Shown one piece after another: positions 6,728-16,668 of a stretch of 26,745 bases of DNA (position 1 is the first letter of the stretch; every line of letters begins with the position of its first letter). Made by a program: the position numbers and the translations under genes. Source of the DNA: CAYSLC01 sp964431545. Lineage in GTDB: Bacteria; Desulfobacterota; Desulfobacteria; Desulfobacterales; JAABSP01. Location: the NCBI GenBank assembly GCA_964431545.1, contig CAYSLC010000053.1, forward strand, positions 1 to 26,745, written 5' to 3'. The notes beneath the pieces were generated by a model. That model was not told where the DNA came from and ran no database searches. It saw only the letters and a list, made by a program, of their open reading frames with translations.

Positions 6728-7426
6728 ATGCGTTTCAGACTCTACCATCCGCCGGTCGTGCTGGGATTGGTGCTGTTTTTGGCCGCGGCCGCCTTCGGTG
6801 CCCAGCCGGCGGTCTCCCTGCCGGCCGCGGAATACACCTTCCCCCCCACCGTGGACGGCGTTGAGGTCGTCCACGACTATATGATCCGGAACAAGGGGGA
6901 CGCCCCCCTGAAGATCGAGAAGGTCAAGACCGGCTGAGGGTGCACGGCCGCCAACTACACGCGGCAGATCCCTCCCGGAGGAGAGGGAAAGATCACCATC
7001 AAGGTCAACACCCGGGGGTACGGCGGAAGGAAGCTCAAGAAGTCGATCACCGTCTTCACCAACGACCCCGAGAACCCCGAGGTGGAACTTACCATCCAGG
7101 GTCCGGTGGAGCGGTTCGCCGACATCAGCCCCCGGCGGGTCCGGCTCACCGGGCCGGCCGGAACACCGGTGACCCAGAAGGTCACCATCGTCCCCGACGG
7201 GAAACATGCCTTCAAGATCACCGGCCACCGCACCAGCAAGCAGGGCGACGTCGAGGTGACGCTGGAGGAGAAGGAAGGCCCCGAATACGTCCTGACGGTG
7301 GAGAACCGCCGGACCGACCCGGCCCGGTACTTCAACTCCATCTACCTGAAGACCGACAGCAAGGACCAGCCGGAGATCAAGATCAACGTCTACGGCCACA
7401 TCTACGAGGACAAAGGGAAGAAATAG
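6728..7426 (+). CDS. periplasmic DUF1573 protein with in-frame UGA, probable selenoprotein
   Basis: A 232-residue product if UGA at 6935-6937 is read as selenocysteine (residue 70). A Sec signal peptide covers about residues 1-24. The rest is DUF1573, an Ig-like ASH-type fold: HDYMIRNKGDAPLKIEKV, then KTG-U-GCT, then the PGG.GKI.I.V and TNDPENP motifs. DUF1573 proteins normally carry SCGCT here, so the UGA replaces exactly the first conserved Cys of a Cys-Gly-Cys motif. Family motifs and the codon pattern continue without break in the same frame to TAG 7424-7426. The ATG has AGGAG and AAGGA upstream. Function is unknown; the U-G-C motif suggests redox or metal chemistry. The alternative, a nonsense mutation, fits poorly because the remainder is undamaged. 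Confidence 0.82.
6936..6974 (+). promoter_or_regulatory. SECIS-like hairpin at the UGA codon
   Basis: GAGGG, starting within the UGA, pairs with CCCTC at 6970-6974. GCCGC (6947-6951) pairs with GCGGC (6961-6965) around the nine-base loop CAACTACAC. Position fits a bacterial SECIS, but the loop lacks the usual early G. A competing hairpin TCCCTC/GAGGGA (6969-6988) has a G-containing loop further from the UGA than usual. Support is therefore moderate. Confidence 0.45.
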
Positions 7427-7434
7427 AACCGGCG

Positions 7435-8058
7435 ATGGAGGGAATCCAGGTGGCCGCCTTCGACTGCGACGGCGTGCTCTTCGATACGGTCCGGGCCAAC
7501 ACCGCCTATTACAACGCCGTCCTGGCCCATTTCGGCCGTCCCCCGCTGACGCCGGAGCAGTTCGACTACACCCAGATGCACACCGCCGACGGGGCCATCG
7601 CCCACCTGTTCGGGGACGGGGCCGCCTTCGAGGCGGCCCAGGCCTTCCGCCGGGAGATGGGGTATGAGCGCTTCATCGCCAGGATGGAGCCCGCTGTGGA
7701 CCTGAAGCCGGTGCTTTCCCGGCTCCGGACCCGCCACCGGACGGCCATCGCCACCAACCGGTCGGACACCATGACCCGGGTCCTGGAGGTCTTCGGCCTC
7801 CGGGACTATTTCGATCTGGTGGTCACCGCCCTGGACGTCCCCCGCCCCAAACCCCACCCCGACCAGCTCCACCGGATCCTCGACCACTTCGGCGTCGGCC
7901 CCGGGGAGATGCTCTACGTGGGGGATTCCCTCCTCGACCAGCAGGCGGCCCAAGCCGCCGGGGTCCCCTTCGCCGCTTACGGCAATCCGGATCTCTCCGC
8001 CGATTTCCACGTGGACCGGTTCACCCAGGTGGAGGCCCTCCTGGGAGGGTCCCGATAA
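7435..8058 (+). CDS. HAD-superfamily phosphatase (Gph-like)
   Basis: A 207-residue haloacid-dehalogenase hydrolase, probably a small-molecule phosphatase of the phosphoglycolate phosphatase type. The four motifs are present: DCDGVLFDT (D10, D12), the Asn/Ser motif ATNRS, Lys in RPKPHP, and GDSLLDQQAA. A helical cap lies between motifs I and II (about residues 20-85). ATG 7435-7437 is eight bases after the DUF1573 stop, so the two genes are probably co-transcribed. No functional link to the selenoprotein can be read from sequence. The substrate is unknown. Confidence 0.9.
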   Translation: MEGIQVAAFDCDGVLFDTVRANTAYYNAVLAHFGRPPLTPEQFDYTQMHTADGAIAHLFGDGAAFEAAQAFRREMGYERFIARMEPAVDLKPVLSRLRTRHRTAIATNRSDTMTRVLEVFGLRDYFDLVVTALDVPRPKPHPDQLHRILDHFGVGPGEMLYVGDSLLDQQAAQAAGVPFAAYGNPDLSADFHVDRFTQVEALLGGSR

Positions 8059-8162
8059 GAAGTTGACACCGGCCGTCCCACTATAGTACCGAACTTATTA
8101 GAGAGGTGTCCGGAAAGCGTGGGCCGGACCTCCGAACGTCCCCCATTTCCACAGGAGATATC

Positions 8163-9860
8163 GTGAACGACGCAGATTCCCCCGCCCTTCCCCTCTCCTC
8201 CCGGACCGAGACGCTGACCCAGGTGATCCGGAAACTGGAGCGGGCGCCCACCCAGGAGGCGGTGGACGAGATCCTCTTCGGGGCCTTCGGCCGGGTCTCC
8301 CAGGGCCTGTCCGCCGATTCGAACGATTATTACGAGGTCCTCAACCTCCAGCTCCACAGATACATCGAGAAGTGTTACGCGGGAGGGGAGCCGAGCATCT
8401 GCCTCTGGCGGTTCATCAAGATCCTCTCTCCGGACCAGCTGGCCAAAAACCACCGGGAGAGGCCGGACCTGGCCATGCTCGACCGGCTGATCCGGATGTT
8501 CTTCTACTCCGGGCCCCTGGACGACCTCACCTGCCTCTTCATCCCCATCAACGACGAGGGGCGGATCCGCCGGTACCTGGAGTGGATCAAGAGCTACTTC
8601 TACGACGCCAACTACCCCACGAGCCTGTTGTGGCTCTACGCCCTGGACAGCTCCCTGTCGAGCCTCTTTCCCGACGAGATCATCTACCTGGGCAAAAGCC
8701 TCATCGGGGCGGGAGAGAACATCCGGGTTCCCGACTTCGACGAGGCAGACACGGTCCTCTTGAAGCGGTTCTCCGCCCGGCCGGACCACTACCTCTTTCT
8801 GGAGGGGCGGGAGGCGAACAACGAGTTCCGGCAGATCTTCACCTTCCTGGAGCACGAGTACCAGGACCGGTGCCTCTGCCGGTCGGGACGGCAGGAGGAC
8901 TACGACGACCCCGCCGCCTACCGGCGGGAGTGGGAGAAGTTCCAGGACGTGCTCCGCTTCGGCGTCTCGGACAAGACCGAGTGCGGGTGCGTCAGCTTCT
9001 CGGACATGCGGGCCAGCACGGAGTTTCTGAACACCCACGGCAAGCTCGTCTACCTCAACAAGATCCAGCAGCCCTTCTTCGAGCAGACCAAGCTGATCAG
9101 CAAGAAATACCACGGCCGCATCGACAAGTTCATGGGCGACAACGTCATGTGCGTCTTCCTCGACTCCACCCATCCGCCGGAGGCCCCGGGGCGGAAAGAC
9201 CAACGGACCATCTTAAATATCTTTTTTTCTCTGTTCGGACTGTGTAAAATACTCAGTGGGCTGATCGAGCGGTCCGGGTTGACCCATTCCCGGCTGGGGC
9301 TCCGCAGCGGGGTCACCTACGGGGACCAGATCCTTCGGTCCAACCTGGGAAACGAGATCGTCCGGGATTTCACCGTCACCGGCGAGACGGTCAACCTGGC
9401 GGCCCGGCTGGAGCACATCTCCATCCGGGAGCTGGTCCACCACAACGAGGCCTATTTCAAGCGGTGCGCGGCCCGGTTTCCCCAGATCAGCGAGCTGATC
9501 GCCATCGGGGAGGCCAACGACAACCTCAACCCGGAGACCCGGCGGGTGGTCAACGACTTCGCCCTCTACCAGAACATCACGTCGAACCTGGAGCGGCTGG
9601 AGTCGGTCCGGTTCGACATCCGGTGCAACCAGACCTACTATTTCAAGCTCCGGGAACATTTTCAGGAGAAGGGGTTTCCCCTCCTGAACCCCGACACCGC
9701 GAGGCTTTACGGGTACGAGGAGTACGATGTCCTCGGGTTTTCGCTGAAATTCTACTATTCCTACTACAACCCCAAGGGGTTCAGCGACTATGAGACCATC
9801 TGGATCCTGCCCCTGTCCGGAGAGACCCTGCGGGATCTCGACATCGAGGGGATCCGATAG
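8163..9860 (+). CDS. soluble class III adenylate cyclase-like protein
   Basis: A 565-residue protein with no membrane segment, predicted to make a cyclic nucleotide. The catalytic domain spans about 275-450. Metal Asp residues are D281 (FSDMR) and D326 (MGDN). The purine-selecting pair K322 and D402 is the adenylate-type Lys/Asp. Transition-state residues N411 and R415 occur in TVNLAARLE. The first 270 residues are helical and not recognised, and a C-terminal 110 residues is also unassigned. GTG 8163-8165 with CAGGAGA upstream is chosen over an unsupported upstream start. A response regulator follows 48 bases later and may share its transcript. Confidence 0.88.
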   Translation: MNDADSPALPLSSRTETLTQVIRKLERAPTQEAVDEILFGAFGRVSQGLSADSNDYYEVLNLQLHRYIEKCYAGGEPSICLWRFIKILSPDQLAKNHRERPDLAMLDRLIRMFFYSGPLDDLTCLFIPINDEGRIRRYLEWIKSYFYDANYPTSLLWLYALDSSLSSLFPDEIIYLGKSLIGAGENIRVPDFDEADTVLLKRFSARPDHYLFLEGREANNEFRQIFTFLEHEYQDRCLCRSGRQEDYDDPAAYRREWEKFQDVLRFGVSDKTECGCVSFSDMRASTEFLNTHGKLVYLNKIQQPFFEQTKLISKKYHGRIDKFMGDNVMCVFLDSTHPPEAPGRKDQRTILNIFFSLFGLCKILSGLIERSGLTHSRLGLRSGVTYGDQILRSNLGNEIVRDFTVTGETVNLAARLEHISIRELVHHNEAYFKRCAARFPQISELIAIGEANDNLNPETRRVVNDFALYQNITSNLERLESVRFDIRCNQTYYFKLREHFQEKGFPLLNPDTARLYGYEEYDVLGFSLKFYYSYYNPKGFSDYETIWILPLSGETLRDLDIEGIR

Positions 9861-9908
9861 GGGGCCGGTGCCGGTCAAAGGGTCCCTCCAAGGAAGAGAG
9901 CAGCCGAC

Positions 9909-10274
9909 GTGAGCCGTATTCTGATCATCGACGACGAGGCCATGATCCGACAGATGTTCCGGCGGATCCTGGAGATCGAGGGGTTTGCGGTGGACGAGGC
10001 CGCCGACGGCAACGAGGCCGTGTTCCGCTGCCGGAAGTCGCCGCCGGACCTGATCATCACCGACCTGATCATGCCCGACAAGGAGGGCATCGAGACCATC
10101 ATCGAAATCAAGAAGGATTTTCCGGATATCCGGATCATCGCCATCTCCGGCGGCGGCCGGATCACCGCCCAGGAGTACCTGGAGATGGCCGAGACCTTCG
10201 GCGCCAACCTCACCCTCACCAAACCCATCAGCCGGGACGAGCTGGTCACCGCCGTCCGGGCCCTCCTGGCCTGA
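9909..10274 (+). CDS. single-domain response regulator (CheY-like receiver)
   Basis: A 121-residue stand-alone receiver domain. It has the acidic pair D8/D9 (IIDDE), phosphoacceptor D52 (ITDLIMPD), the Ser switch in AISGGG and the Lys in LTKP. No output domain is fused. The start is GTG with a weak AAGGAAGAG upstream. It follows the cyclase gene on the same strand by 48 bases, which suggests phosphorylation may feed into cyclic-nucleotide signalling, but no histidine kinase is in the window. It converges on mqnA with only six bases between stop codons. Confidence 0.93.
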   Translation: MSRILIIDDEAMIRQMFRRILEIEGFAVDEAADGNEAVFRCRKSPPDLIITDLIMPDKEGIETIIEIKKDFPDIRIIAISGGGRITAQEYLEMAETFGANLTLTKPISRDELVTAVRALLA

Positions 10275-10280
10275 TTCCGT

Positions 10281-11177
10281 TCAGGCCGCCGCCCCCACGG
10301 CGTCCGCTCCGACCCCCTCCGCCCCGACCCCCTCCGCCACGAAGTTCACCGGGACCGGTTCCGGGATCCATCCCCCCCGGTGGAGTCCCGAGAAGAACCG
10401 CGAAAGGCCGTCGATCTCCCGCCGGCCGAGGTCGTAGCCCAGCCGCCGGAAGTAGGCGCCGCAGGTCTCCGCCGGCAGCTCCAGGGCGTCCGCGGCGGTC
10501 CGGGCGATGCGGTCGAGGCGCCGGAGGCCGGCGGCCTTGGACCGGCGCAGCAGTTCCGCCGCGGCCCGGACCCGCTCCGGATGTCGGCGGGCAAAGGAGC
10601 GCCGCACGGCCCACACGGCAAAGACGAAGGGCAGGCCGGTCAGGTCCCACCACATCCGCCCCAGGTCCCAGATCCAGGGAAAGGTGTCGCCCCACTTCTC
10701 CTTGAGGGCGGCGTCGCCGATCACCAGGGCCGCGTCGGCGCGGCCGGCCAGCTCTCCGGGGCCCGGGACCCGGCCGGTCTCCAGGACGGGATCGACGCCC
10801 CGGGCCATGAAGAGCAGCCGGAGCAGGGCCGCCGCCGCCGCCGAGTCCGACGTCAGCAGGACCCGCTCTCCGGTGAGGGCGTCGAAGGGACGGCGGCTCA
10901 CCAGCAGGACGCTCATCACCTCCCCGGCGCAGGAGATGGACAGATCCGGCAACAGGAGCCACTCCCGGTGCCGACGGGCGTAGGCGGCCGAGGAGACCGG
11001 GCTGATGTCCAGGTCCCCATCGGCCAGCATCCGGTTGAGGGCCGACGGGGGGGCGCCCCGGACCTCGGCCCAGGGGGGGACCCCTTGGGTGTCTATGCCG
11101 TGATAGACCGGGGCCACGTTCATGTAGCTGATCCGCCCCAGGCGGACCTTGGATCGGTGGAAGGGGTTGGGGCTCAT
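10281..11177 (-). CDS. mqnA: chorismate dehydratase, futalosine menaquinone pathway
   Basis: The MqnA enzyme converts chorismate to 3-enolpyruvylbenzoate, first step of the futalosine route to menaquinone. The 298-residue product shows family stretches RLGRISYMNVAPVYHGI, GAPPSALNRML, DISPVSSAAYA, LLLTSDSAAA-type switch, and ALVIGDAAL. ATG 11175-11177 overlaps the TGA of the preceding gene (ATGA). The C-terminus is extended by an Ala/Gly/Val-rich tail, AEGVGAEGVGADAVG, encoded by an exact 15-bp tandem duplication; this tail is probably not part of the catalytic fold. It is the last gene of the operon. Confidence 0.92.
   Translation of the reverse strand: MSPNPFHRSKVRLGRISYMNVAPVYHGIDTQGVPPWAEVRGAPPSALNRMLADGDLDISPVSSAAYARRHREWLLLPDLSISCAGEVMSVLLVSRRPFDALTGERVLLTSDSAAAAALLRLLFMARGVDPVLETGRVPGPGELAGRADAALVIGDAALKEKWGDTFPWIWDLGRMWWDLTGLPFVFAVWAVRRSFARRHPERVRAAAELLRRSKAAGLRRLDRIARTAADALELPAETCGAYFRRLGYDLGRREIDGLSRFFSGLHRGGWIPEPVPVNFVAEGVGAEGVGADAVGAAA
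10309..10338 (-). repeat. 15-bp exact tandem duplication in mqnA 3' end
   Basis: Two adjacent copies of CCGACCCCCTCCGCC (10309-10323 and 10324-10338, plus-strand reading) encode repeated Ala-Glu-Gly-Val-Gly units at the MqnA C-terminus. The length is a multiple of three, so copy number can vary without a frameshift. Confidence 0.85.
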
Positions 11178-12384
11178 GGGATCGTCCGGAATTCCTTTCG
11201 CTTCCCGGCGGGGGGGATATCGTTGATGATCGCCTCCATGACGGCGCCCGGGGTCCCGCCCCGGACCGGCGCATAGGCGAAGCGGCCGCGTTTTCCCGGC
11301 GATAGGGTGCCCCAGGAGGCGCCCAGCCCCAGGGCCTCGGCCCCGTTCCGGGTGGCCATGGCCAGGATCGCCGCCGGCGGCACCCCGGGGAACGCTTGTG
11401 CCAGAAGGGCCATCTCGTCGGCCAGGTCCAGGGAGTCGGCCGAGGCGAGGCTGTCGGTGCCCAGACAGGGTCGGAGACCCGCTGTGAGCATCCCCGTCAG
11501 GTCCGGGAGCCGGTCGTGGAGGTTGCGGTTGCTCCGGGGACAGAGGCAGACCTTGGCGCCGGCCCCGGCAAGGGCCGGAAGATCGCCCTTCCGGGTCCGG
11601 ATCAGGTGGACGGCCAGGGTTGCGCCGTCCAGCAGGCCCAGACGGCGGACGTGGTCCACCGGGCTTGTGGCCGGCAGCCCCCAGCCGGAATGGTCGATCC
11701 CCCGCTCGGCCAGCAGGTCGGCCCAGGGGCCCCGGCCGGTGGTCAGGAACGTCTCCTCCTCCTCGGACTCGGCCAGGTGAATGGAAAACGGGGTCCCGGC
11801 CCGCCGGGCCGCCGATTTGAGGGCCCGCAGGAGGGCGGGGGCGGTGGTGTGGGGGCCGTGGCCGGCCAGGGACCGGATCATCTTCCGCCCGTCTCCGGCG
11901 GGGGAGGGGAGATCCGCTTGCGCGGGGGGGGGCGCCGGGCCCGGGTTGCCCAGGCGCTCCCGGAACCAGACGCCGGAGAGCCCGGCATTCTCCGTCAGGT
12001 CGGCCGTGATGCCCAGGGTGGAGACCTCGCCGATAACGGAACAGCCGGACCCGGCCAGGGTTGCCGCGGCGGCCGCGGCCCCCTGTCGGAGGGCCGCGGT
12101 CCCCGCCGTCTCCCGGGCGCGGATCAGGGCAAAGACCCATTGCCGGAAACCGTCCCCCCGGGGAATCCCGCCGAGGGCGCTCAGCTCCAGATGGGTGTGG
12201 GCGTTGACCAGGGCCGGCATCAGGGCGCCGGGGCCGTGGTCGACCCGGTCGATCCCGCCCGGTGGACGGCCGCCGCCCACCTCGGCGATCACCCCGTCCG
12301 ACACCCGGACCCAGCCGTCCCGGAGGATCGTCTCCGGGTCGACTACGGCCCATCCGGCCCGATGGATCGTCTCCCGGGCCGGGT

Positions 12385-12388
<4 letters not shown>
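11174..12388 (-). CDS. mqnX: amidohydrolase, probable aminofutalosine deaminase
   Basis: A 404-residue amidohydrolase of the Atz/Trz-like deaminase group. Metal-binding motifs are seen in order: H64-T-H66 in VNAHTHLELS, His in SIHLAESEEE, His in LAVHLIRT and Asp in CLGTDSLAS. Lying between mqnE-mqnC and mqnA with four-base ATGA overlaps on both sides, it most likely deaminates aminodeoxyfutalosine to futalosine (MqnX). Its presence implies the branch that uses a futalosine hydrolase (MqnB), which is not in the window. The family is certain, and substrate assignment comes from context. Confidence 0.88.
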
Positions 12389-14619
<2,231 letters not shown>

Positions 14620-15008
14620 ATCGAATGTCCCGGAAAACGGACCGCCCGCCAACGCTTAGGGGCGGACGGCATCCCGTTGTGTAGATCGATTTTCGGTCGT
14701 TCGTTCCATTGAATGACCACCTGGTCATTTTTTTCCTAATAGACCAAAAGGGCCGCCCTTCGCAAGACTTTTTTCCATTCTTCCCCGGAGCGGTTCGACG
14801 TACGCCGGCCGGGGCTTTGCCGGCGGATCCGGTAAACCGGGTTCAGTTTTTCCTGTTGATCATCAGGGAATAATATCCTAATACCTGCCAGAGTTCGCCC
14901 CCGCCGTCCATGAAAACGGCGGAGGCGGAATGTCCGCTTCGACATGGATCACCGAACACACACCCAAACGCATCGGCAAGGATACGGAGTACCGGTTTAT
15001 TGGGATCG
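14620..15008. other. 389-bp divergent intergenic region (mqn / vWA)
   Basis: It contains the palindrome at 14713-14730, an imperfect stem CCGCCC/GGGCGG in the mqn leader (14642-14666), CCGGT-AA-ACCGG at 14829-14840, and a possible plus-strand promoter TTTTCC (14848-14853) - 17 bases - TAATAT (14871-14876) for the vWA gene. Open frames here look non-coding. No repeat or RNA gene was recognised. Confidence 0.5.
14713..14730. promoter_or_regulatory. palindromic operator candidate before the mqn operon
   Basis: AATGACCA and TGGTCATT are perfect 8-bp inverted arms with a two-base spacer, about 94 bases upstream of mqnE-mqnC. The form and length resemble TetR- or GntR-type operators. No regulator gene of either family is in the window. 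Confidence 0.55.
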
Positions 15009-16064
15009 ATGAACACGGTTATGTCCGGGAGGAAAAACAGAGGAACCGGCATCCGCCCGGTCCCGGCGGTGTTTCCGCTGATCCTTTTGATTCTCCTGTT
15101 TCCGGCCTCCGGAAGTTGCGCCGGCCTCCTCTTCATCCTGGACGGTTCGGCCAGCATGGCCGGCGAATCCCCCGGCCAACCCCGGATCGAGGCGGTCAAA
15201 TCGGCCGTGGCCGAGACCCTGGCGACCCTGCCTCCGGACACCCGAACCGGCGTCATGGTCTTCGGCCACCGGCGTCCGGGCGACTGCCGGGATGTGGAGA
15301 TGATCCATGCCCCGGCCCCCCTGGACCGGCGAAGGATTCTGGCGAAGCTCGACCGGATGGCGCCCGTCGGCATGACCCCCCTGGCCCTCTCCCTCCGCCG
15401 GGCCGGCGGGGCCCTCAAGGGGATTCGGGGGCCGGTTTCGCTGGTGGTCGTGGCCGACGGACAGGACACCTGCCTGGGGGACCCCTGCGCGGCGGCCCGG
15501 GATTTGAAACGGCGGTTTCCGGCCGTCTCGGTGGAGGTGATCGGATTTCAGGTCGACCCGGCGGAGCGGCCCCGGCTGGCCTGCGTGGCCCAAAGCGGGG
15601 GCGGACGGTACGTGGAAGCGGACGACGAACCGGCCCTCCGGTCCGCCCTGGCCCGGCTGGTCCGCCCGGCGCGGCGCCGGTCCGGGGAGGATCGACCGGG
15701 CGCCGCTCCAGAAAGAGGGCGGTCCGTGGCGGCCCAGGAGATGCGGCGGGTCCGGGTGGAGGTCCTGCCCCGGGAGACCAAGCTCTATTTTACCCTGACC
15801 GACGGTCGCCCCCCCAAGACCCGGTTCACCAAGGAAAACCGGCCCCGGGTGGTCTGCGAGTTTCCCCGGACCCGGCGGGGGAGGGGGGTTCCCCGGGAGC
15901 TGTCCGTGGAGAGCCGGCTGGTTCGCGCCGTGAGGCTGAGCCCCGCCCGAGGGGGGGATCTGCGGGCGGTGATCGACCTTGTGCCGGGCGTCGATTGCGA
16001 ACTGCGCCATTTCATCTTCCCCGGGAAGGAAACCTACCTTCTCGTGGTCACGGAGGCCGGTTGA
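15009..16064 (+). CDS. exported von Willebrand factor A protein with AMIN-like C-terminus
   Basis: A 351-residue protein with a Sec signal (hydrophobic 20-32, ending ASGSC, a poor lipobox) and a vWA domain (about 38-215). The metal-ion-dependent adhesion site is complete: D45-x-S47-x-S49 in ILDGSAS, T123 in GMTPL and D150 in VADGQD. An Arg-rich linker follows (215-245). The last 105 residues (KLYFTLTDG, PRVVCEFPRT, ADLR-type strands) resemble an AMIN domain, which binds cell-wall material in other proteins. The start is uncertain: ATG at 15009, 15021 and 14910 all lack a good ribosome binding site. The partner is unknown; envelope location is inferred. Confidence 0.78.
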   Translation: MNTVMSGRKNRGTGIRPVPAVFPLILLILLFPASGSCAGLLFILDGSASMAGESPGQPRIEAVKSAVAETLATLPPDTRTGVMVFGHRRPGDCRDVEMIHAPAPLDRRRILAKLDRMAPVGMTPLALSLRRAGGALKGIRGPVSLVVVADGQDTCLGDPCAAARDLKRRFPAVSVEVIGFQVDPAERPRLACVAQSGGGRYVEADDEPALRSALARLVRPARRRSGEDRPGAAPERGRSVAAQEMRRVRVEVLPRETKLYFTLTDGRPPKTRFTKENRPRVVCEFPRTRRGRGVPRELSVESRLVRAVRLSPARGGDLRAVIDLVPGVDCELRHFIFPGKETYLLVVTEAG

Positions 16065-16143
16065 TCCCCGGAGCCCGGTCCGGCCGTCGGCGGCCCGGAC
16101 CGATGAGCCGGCGGGGGATGCGGAGGGAAAGGATGGTACGGGA

Positions 16144-16668
16144 ATGGTAGGTGTGCTGAGACGGATCTGTCAGGGAATCGACCTGTTGAACCGGGGGGTG
16201 GGCTATGTGGTCGCCTGGGCCACCTTTATCGTGGTGCTGGTGGTCTTCACGGACGTGGTGATGCGGTATGCGTTCAAGACCAGCTTCGTCTTCGTCCAGG
16301 AGCTGGAGTGGCACATGTTCGCCTTCATCTTCCTCATGGGGGCCGGGTACACCCTGTTTCAGGACGGCCACGTCCGGGTGGACATCTTCTACCAGCGGTT
16401 CTCCCCCAAAGCCAAGGCCTGGATCAACTTCCTGGGGGTGATCTTCTTCCTGCTTCCCGGCTGCTACCTGATCATCACCACCTCCTGGAGATTCGTCTAC
16501 AACGCCTGGGCCGTGATGGAGGGGTCCCCGGACCCCGGCGGCATCCCCCTGCGATTCATCATCAAGGGGACCATCCCGGCGGGGTTCATCCTCATCGCCC
16601 TCCAGGGCATCTCCCTGGGGATCAAGAGCTTCATGACCATCATCGGACGCGAAAGGGAGCTGGAGTAA
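16144..16668 (+). CDS. dctQ: TRAP transporter small permease subunit
   Basis: A 174-residue, four-helix DctQ protein of a tripartite ATP-independent periplasmic transporter. Typical features are VVFTDVVMRY in helix 1, the ELEWHMFAFIFLMGAGYTL stretch in helix 2, and the following DGHVRVDIFYQR loop. ATG 16144-16146 is chosen because it gives the usual N-terminus; the large permease begins immediately after the stop codon. With dctM and dctP it forms a sodium- or proton-driven uptake system. Confidence 0.93.
   Translation: MVGVLRRICQGIDLLNRGVGYVVAWATFIVVLVVFTDVVMRYAFKTSFVFVQELEWHMFAFIFLMGAGYTLFQDGHVRVDIFYQRFSPKAKAWINFLGVIFFLLPGCYLIITTSWRFVYNAWAVMEGSPDPGGIPLRFIIKGTIPAGFILIALQGISLGIKSFMTIIGRERELE

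Noticed and set aside
6935..6937. In-frame TGA as a pseudogene or frameshift mark in the DUF1573 gene
   Set aside because: No frame change occurs, the downstream part keeps all family motifs and codon bias, and the stop replaces exactly a conserved Cys.
8063..8087. Promoter TTGACA ... TATAGT before the cyclase gene
   Set aside because: The spacer is only 13 bases, too short for a sigma-70 promoter, and no better -35 was found.
14736..14945. 69-residue minus-strand open frame upstream of the mqn operon
   Set aside because: No ribosome binding site, very basic composition and it covers non-coding promoter DNA.
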